The position numbers and the translations under genes are program-made. 64,000 bases of DNA from Muraenolepis orangiensis (Eukaryota; Chordata; Actinopteri; Gadiformes; Muraenolepididae). Under the pieces are notes generated by a model. That model worked only from the letters and a program-made list of their open reading frames with translations. It did not search any database and was not told the origin of the DNA. Of this stretch, positions 60,010-64,000 are shown piece after piece. The DNA lies in the NCBI GenBank assembly GCA_027704905.1, contig CM051020.1, positions 16,183,522 to 16,247,521 of the forward strand, read 5' to 3'. The stretch's first letter is position 1; every line of letters starts with the position of its first letter.

Positions 60010-60890
60010 GGGTGAGGGTTCAACCCTACAACCAAACCCAACTATGAAACCAAACCCAACTGTGAAACCCTACAACCAAACCCAACTATGAAACCAAACC
60101 CAACTATGAAACCCTACAACCAAACCCAACTATGAAACCAAACCCAACTATGAAACCCTACAACCAAACCCAACTATGAAACTCTACAACCAAACCCAAC
60201 TATGAAACCAAACCCAACTATGAAACCCTACAACCAAACCCAACTATGAAACCAAACCCAACTATGAAACCCTACAACCAAACCCAACTATGAAACCAAA
60301 CCCAACTATGAAACCCTACAATCAAACCCAACTATGAAACCCTACAACCAAACCCAACTATGAAACCCTACAACCAAACCCAACTATGAAACCCTACAAC
60401 CAAACCCAACTATGAAACCCTACAACCAAACCCAACTATGAAACCCTACAACCAAACCCAACTATGAAACCAAACCCAACTATGAAAACCTACAACCAAA
60501 CCCAACTATGAAACCAAACCCAACTATGAAACCCTACTACCAAACCCAACTATGAAACCAAACCCAACTATGAAACCCTACAACCAAACCCAACTATGAA
60601 ACCAAACCCAACTATGAAACCCTGCAACCAAACCCAACTATGAAACCCTACAATCAAACCCAACTATGAAACCCTACAACCAAACCCAACTATGAAACCC
60701 TACAACCAAACCCAACTATGAAACCCAACTATGAAACCCTACAACCAAACCCAACTATGAAACCCTACAACCAAACCCAACTATGAAACCAAACCCAACT
60801 ATGAAACCCTACAACCAAACCCAACTATGAAACCAAACCCAACTATGAAACCCTACAACCAAACCCAACTATGAAACCCTAAAACCAGAA
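60010..60890. repeat. 18/26-bp mixed minisatellite (AACCAAACCCAACTATGA)
   Basis: Alternating 18-bp units and 26-bp units with an added AACCCTAC block, about 40 in total. The same array resumes at 63940 and runs off the window. Confidence 0.97.
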
Positions 60891-61011
60891 TCCCCTGAAA
60901 CCTAACCGGGTGCCCCTCGGCCCTCTCTGAGCTCCGCCCCTGGACGACGGGCTGTACAAAGGGAGCTGCCTGGAGCAGGTGGTGCAGAGGGCGTCGAGAC
61001 CTGGAGGAAAC

Positions 61012-63334
61012 ATGAGAGCCGTCCTACTGTTGTGTCTGGTGGGTCTCATTCTGGCACAGCCAGCAACACTGGTAAGACGGGGTTGTTATATTTGATATCT
61101 AACCCTATATTCTAAAATATAATATATGATATAATGTTGTCTGGTTTGTCTTACGGCAAGGACAGTAAAACTCATGATAAGACGCAATACTACGGTATAT
61201 ATTAACACATCTTTATACATTTAGTCATAACCATAATAATATAAGATGATACAATTAATATATAAAATAGAGATATGTGGTTATATAAACTCAAGGCTGG
61301 AATTGCATCTTTCCATTATTTATCCTTATTTGACATTAATTATATTATATTAGCATAACATAGGGTTGGACATATAATATATGATTATATAATATGATCT
61401 AACTCGTAAAGAGATGTTGTTTATCAGCTAAAAAGGCTGGAATTGCATCTTTCCACAAATCTATATTTGATATATTCATTGTCATATTGTAATATATCAT
61501 GGTTTGCCTTTTCCTTTAAAATGTGAACCTTTCCCTGAACAGTGAAGCTTTGAGCCTTTATTTGCTTAAGTTGTGAAACAATGATATTGATTATTACAGA
61601 CATAGATAATCCTATGTTGCTTTTTAAGGTTGAAATAAAAATACTAACTGATCATTACTAATTGTTTAATACTTCAATTTTTGATTGAACTTCAAATGAT
61701 TGTCATTTCACAGCACAAGTACAGTACAGTTAAAATAAGTTGGCATCTAACCAGAGTGCAGACGTTACAGTTAAGTGCATGGTCATATATAATGAACAGT
61801 GGTTAAATAAGATGTTAAAGACAGGCTACTAGGGATAAAAACAGGTATAAAATAACTTATATAGTAGATATGCGATATGTGCAGAATTATAGGTGTATAT
61901 ATATATATATACACAAGGTAAGTATCAACAGGTAGTGAGCAGGGGTATGTAGTTATATCAACGGTTGAAGATTAATATATATATACGATAAGTACAGTAA
62001 AAATGTACATCATACAGGTATGTAAACTATAAATATGTAAACTATAAATATGTAAGGCTGTCATCATGGTACAGAGTTCAGAGAGGGGGGGGGGGCAGGG
62101 CTGTCATCGTGGTACAGTCATGTAGTGTAAAACGTCTTTGAGTGTCTTAAAGCGCTATTTAATTATGTATTATTAATAATGTATTATTAATATTATGTTT
62201 TGTTACGTTCAGCCCCAGTGGCCGTGGGAGTTTCCCTGCTTCGACAAGGTAGGCGGACCTTCCGGTTCAGTCACACTTGGTCTCAAGATCCGGAAACGGT
62301 TGTTGGTTTTTGGAGCACAATTAATGATTTATCCCACATAATCCAGATTATAGATTATACACTTATTTTATGTTGTTGTCCTCTGCAAACTAATTGTGCT
62401 TTTACCCGAGTGCTGGTTCCTCTCTTGGAGCCTTGGGGTCTTTAATCCAGTAACGGGTGACCCAGTGATTCAGTTTCTCCCGTTACAATGAGTTTAATGA
62501 GATTAGATTATTTTTCATTTCTTTTCGCGAGACCCGCTGTTTGAACTCCCGCCATGTTATCTTCTGACCAATCAGCACCTCTGGGTGGGCGTGGCCAGCT
62601 AATGACGCTCGTAGGACTTTGCGAACCCGTCGCGTGACTCGGACCAACCCGCCAGTAAACCAATTAACAAACATTCACTTTAAAGGGAATGAGTCACTCT
62701 GGCCTATTAGCGCGAGGCCAACCCGGCGCTCCGTCGGGCTCCTGGTGACGAGTTGTTCTCTGACCTTCCTTTAGTGAACGCAGTTTTAAATAGACTGACG
62801 AACTGTAACAGACTAACGAACTGTAACTGACTAAGGAACTGTAACTGACTAACAAACTGTAACTGACTAACAAACAGATTCCGTGGCCCCGCCAAGGTCT
62901 TCCACCTATAATGGTGTCGGACCAACCAGCGGACCCGGAACCGGAACCGGAACCAGAGGTAAACACCACCTGGTCTAAAGGGGCTCTTGAGAACATTATG
63001 TAGGGCGAATAACAACTTCGGAATAGCAGTGTGGCTTTTTTCAAGAAATATATATATATGTGAATTGATCATGACGTCCGTAAAGTGTTTTATCCGTTTA
63101 AGATGTTTGGTTCACGCTTCTAATGAAGCGTGTGAGTAGACTAGTCAGTCTGGGAAAGATAGTTGAGTTAATCCTAAATACTCACTCAGCGTAGACCAGA
63201 CGTCAAGAGGAGGAATGTTATCAAGAGCACATTTAAAGTAATTTGATGACAAGCTAAAGTCATTCATAATTCATCTTTTTCAGCCCACTGTTGGGGTGAA
63301 ATTCCAGCAGCACGAAGACGTCTTCAAACGTTAA
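61012..63334 (+). CDS. Small secreted Pro/Glu-rich peptide gene, 4 exons (61012-61071, 62213-62248, 62878-62958, 63284-63334)
   Basis: ATG in a good context (AAAC before ATG). The four exons total 228 nt, 75 codons plus TAA; all three introns are phase 0 with GT/AG borders. Exon 1 encodes MRAVLLLCLVGLILA, a signal peptide with likely cleavage after Ala15, plus QPATL. Exon 2 encodes PQWPWEFPCFDK. Exon 3 is Pro-rich and ends in a (Glu-Pro) run. Exon 4 encodes PTVGVKFQQHEDVFKR. There is one Cys in the predicted mature part. AATAAA follows at 63357. Small, all-phase-0 exons and a signal-peptide first exon recall fish SCPP (secretory calcium-binding phosphoprotein) genes, but no Ser-X-Glu phosphorylation motif is seen and the family is unproven. 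A prohormone-like precursor with a C-terminal Lys-Arg is another option. The exon 3 acceptor has a weak pyrimidine tract but a good CTGACTAAC branch site. Confidence 0.6.
61072..62212. other. First intron of the small gene
   Basis: AT-rich. It contains the element fragment listed next; a doublet of GGCTGGAATTGCATCTTTCC at about 61294 and 61435 marks a small local duplication. Confidence 0.55.
61700..62110. mobile_element. Degenerate teleost interspersed repeat (relative of 13285-13960)
   Basis: Shares AAGTGCATGGTCATATATAA-like sequence, GTGAGCAGGGGTATG, AGTTATATCAAC and GGGCTGTCATCGTGG with the earlier copy. Confidence 0.65.
62742..62800. mobile_element. SINE-tail-like fragment
   Basis: CTGGTGACGAGTTGTTCTCT followed by GACCTTCCTTTAGTGAACGC, close to 29735-29790. 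Confidence 0.45.
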
Positions 63335-63356
63335 CCACGTGGTTTCATCTGTGAAA

Positions 63357-63362
63357 AATAAA
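63357..63362 (+). terminator. Polyadenylation signal of the small secreted-peptide gene
   Basis: AATAAA 23 bp after the TAA codon. A second AATAAA lies at 63428. Confidence 0.65.
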
Positions 63363-63779
63363 GTTCATTTGATGACAAAGTGATCCAAAGAACATTCTGC
63401 TATTTTTAACCCAACACAAACCAATTTAATAAAGTGTTCCAACCACAGATTGAGACGAGCCGACGGCCACCAGGATGACTTTATTGTTGGGTTATGGATC
63501 GTGTTGACAGGACTACTTTCACCAAGTGCTTAAAGACATCCGTAGAAGCAGATTCCGTTGTCAATCTAGTTTCATCTTAACGTTTGCTTTACCAAAACCA
63601 AGCATAGAGAGAGATCACACATCGGTGTACCTGATCAGAATGTTAATTAGCAAAGAGTAGACTAGTGAATCCTCAATTAAATCACAAGAGACCACCGCAT
63701 GAAACGGGGAATTTGTTTCACAAAAACAACACACCAGAAAGCTTTGATGTGTGGAAACAGGAATTTAAATCTGGAATCT

Positions 63780-64000
63780 AGAGATATTATGGGGTGAACT
63801 CAGACCAGACTGTAACTAGGGGCATTTGTACAACCAAAGAAGTCTATTTTGTGGTTCAGGAATAATACATTTTACTTTTCATTTAATACGCCGCATTGTG
63901 TCTTTTGTACATGAAACACATTAAACCTAACAACAACCAAACAACCTACAACCAAACCCAACTATGAAACCCTACAACCAAACACAACTATGAAACCCTA
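63780..64000. repeat. Second copy of the scrib 3' end plus the AAACCCAACTATG minisatellite
   Basis: GAGATATTATGGGGTG, CAGACCAGACTGTAACTAGG and AAGAAGTCTATTTTGTGGTT match 59855-60000 with few changes, followed again by the 18/26-bp minisatellite. The AATAAA is changed to AATACA. Confidence 0.95.

Overview
The window is genomic DNA from a vertebrate, most likely a teleost fish. It carries most of one large spliced gene on the plus strand, scrib (the LAP-family polarity scaffold Scribble), and a small spliced gene for a secreted peptide just downstream. No bacterial, viral or organellar genes were seen. The fish assignment rests on the Scribble protein (close to vertebrate SCRIB but longer, with extra C-terminal exons) and on fish-type interspersed repeats. 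The extreme density of (CA)n/(TG)n and minisatellite arrays would suit a cod-like (gadiform) genome; that last point is inference. Layout: 1-11723 is noncoding and repeat-rich, probably a large upstream intron of scrib, because the first recognisable exon (11724) begins in the middle of the leucine-rich-repeat (LRR) domain. The initiator methionine and about 50 N-terminal residues lie before the window. Exons from 11724 to 20325 encode the LRRs. Exons from 20581 to 25362 encode the LAP-specific and acidic linker. Exons from 27290 to 35442 encode four PDZ domains. Exons from 37544 to 58687 encode a long Ser/Pro-rich and coiled-coil C-terminal region ending at a TAA at 58685-58687, followed by a 3' UTR with AATAAA at 59947. 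I placed 45 constitutive exons by AG/GT borders and phase. They sum to 5580 nt, exactly 1859 codons plus stop, with every junction in frame, which is strong internal proof of the model. One further phase-compatible open exon (41967-42470) would give an alternative C-terminus. Scribble is a cortical scaffold that acts with Dlg and Lgl in apicobasal and planar cell polarity; the LRRs target the membrane and the PDZ domains bind C-terminal peptide ligands. Downstream, 61012-63334 holds a four-exon gene for a 75-residue secreted, Pro/Glu-rich peptide in which all introns are phase 0. It is flanked on both sides by copies of the scrib 3' end plus the same AAACCCAACTATG minisatellite. The rest of the window is tandem repeat. 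Several arrays touch or incorporate splice sites: an array of decoy acceptors before the exon at 17170, an array of decoy donors after 49529, and TG tracts in place of polypyrimidine tracts. Other arrays carry CRE/CCAAT motifs (24140-24507), perfect palindromes (33229-33445) and a higher-order 8 x 41 bp repeat (47700-48610).
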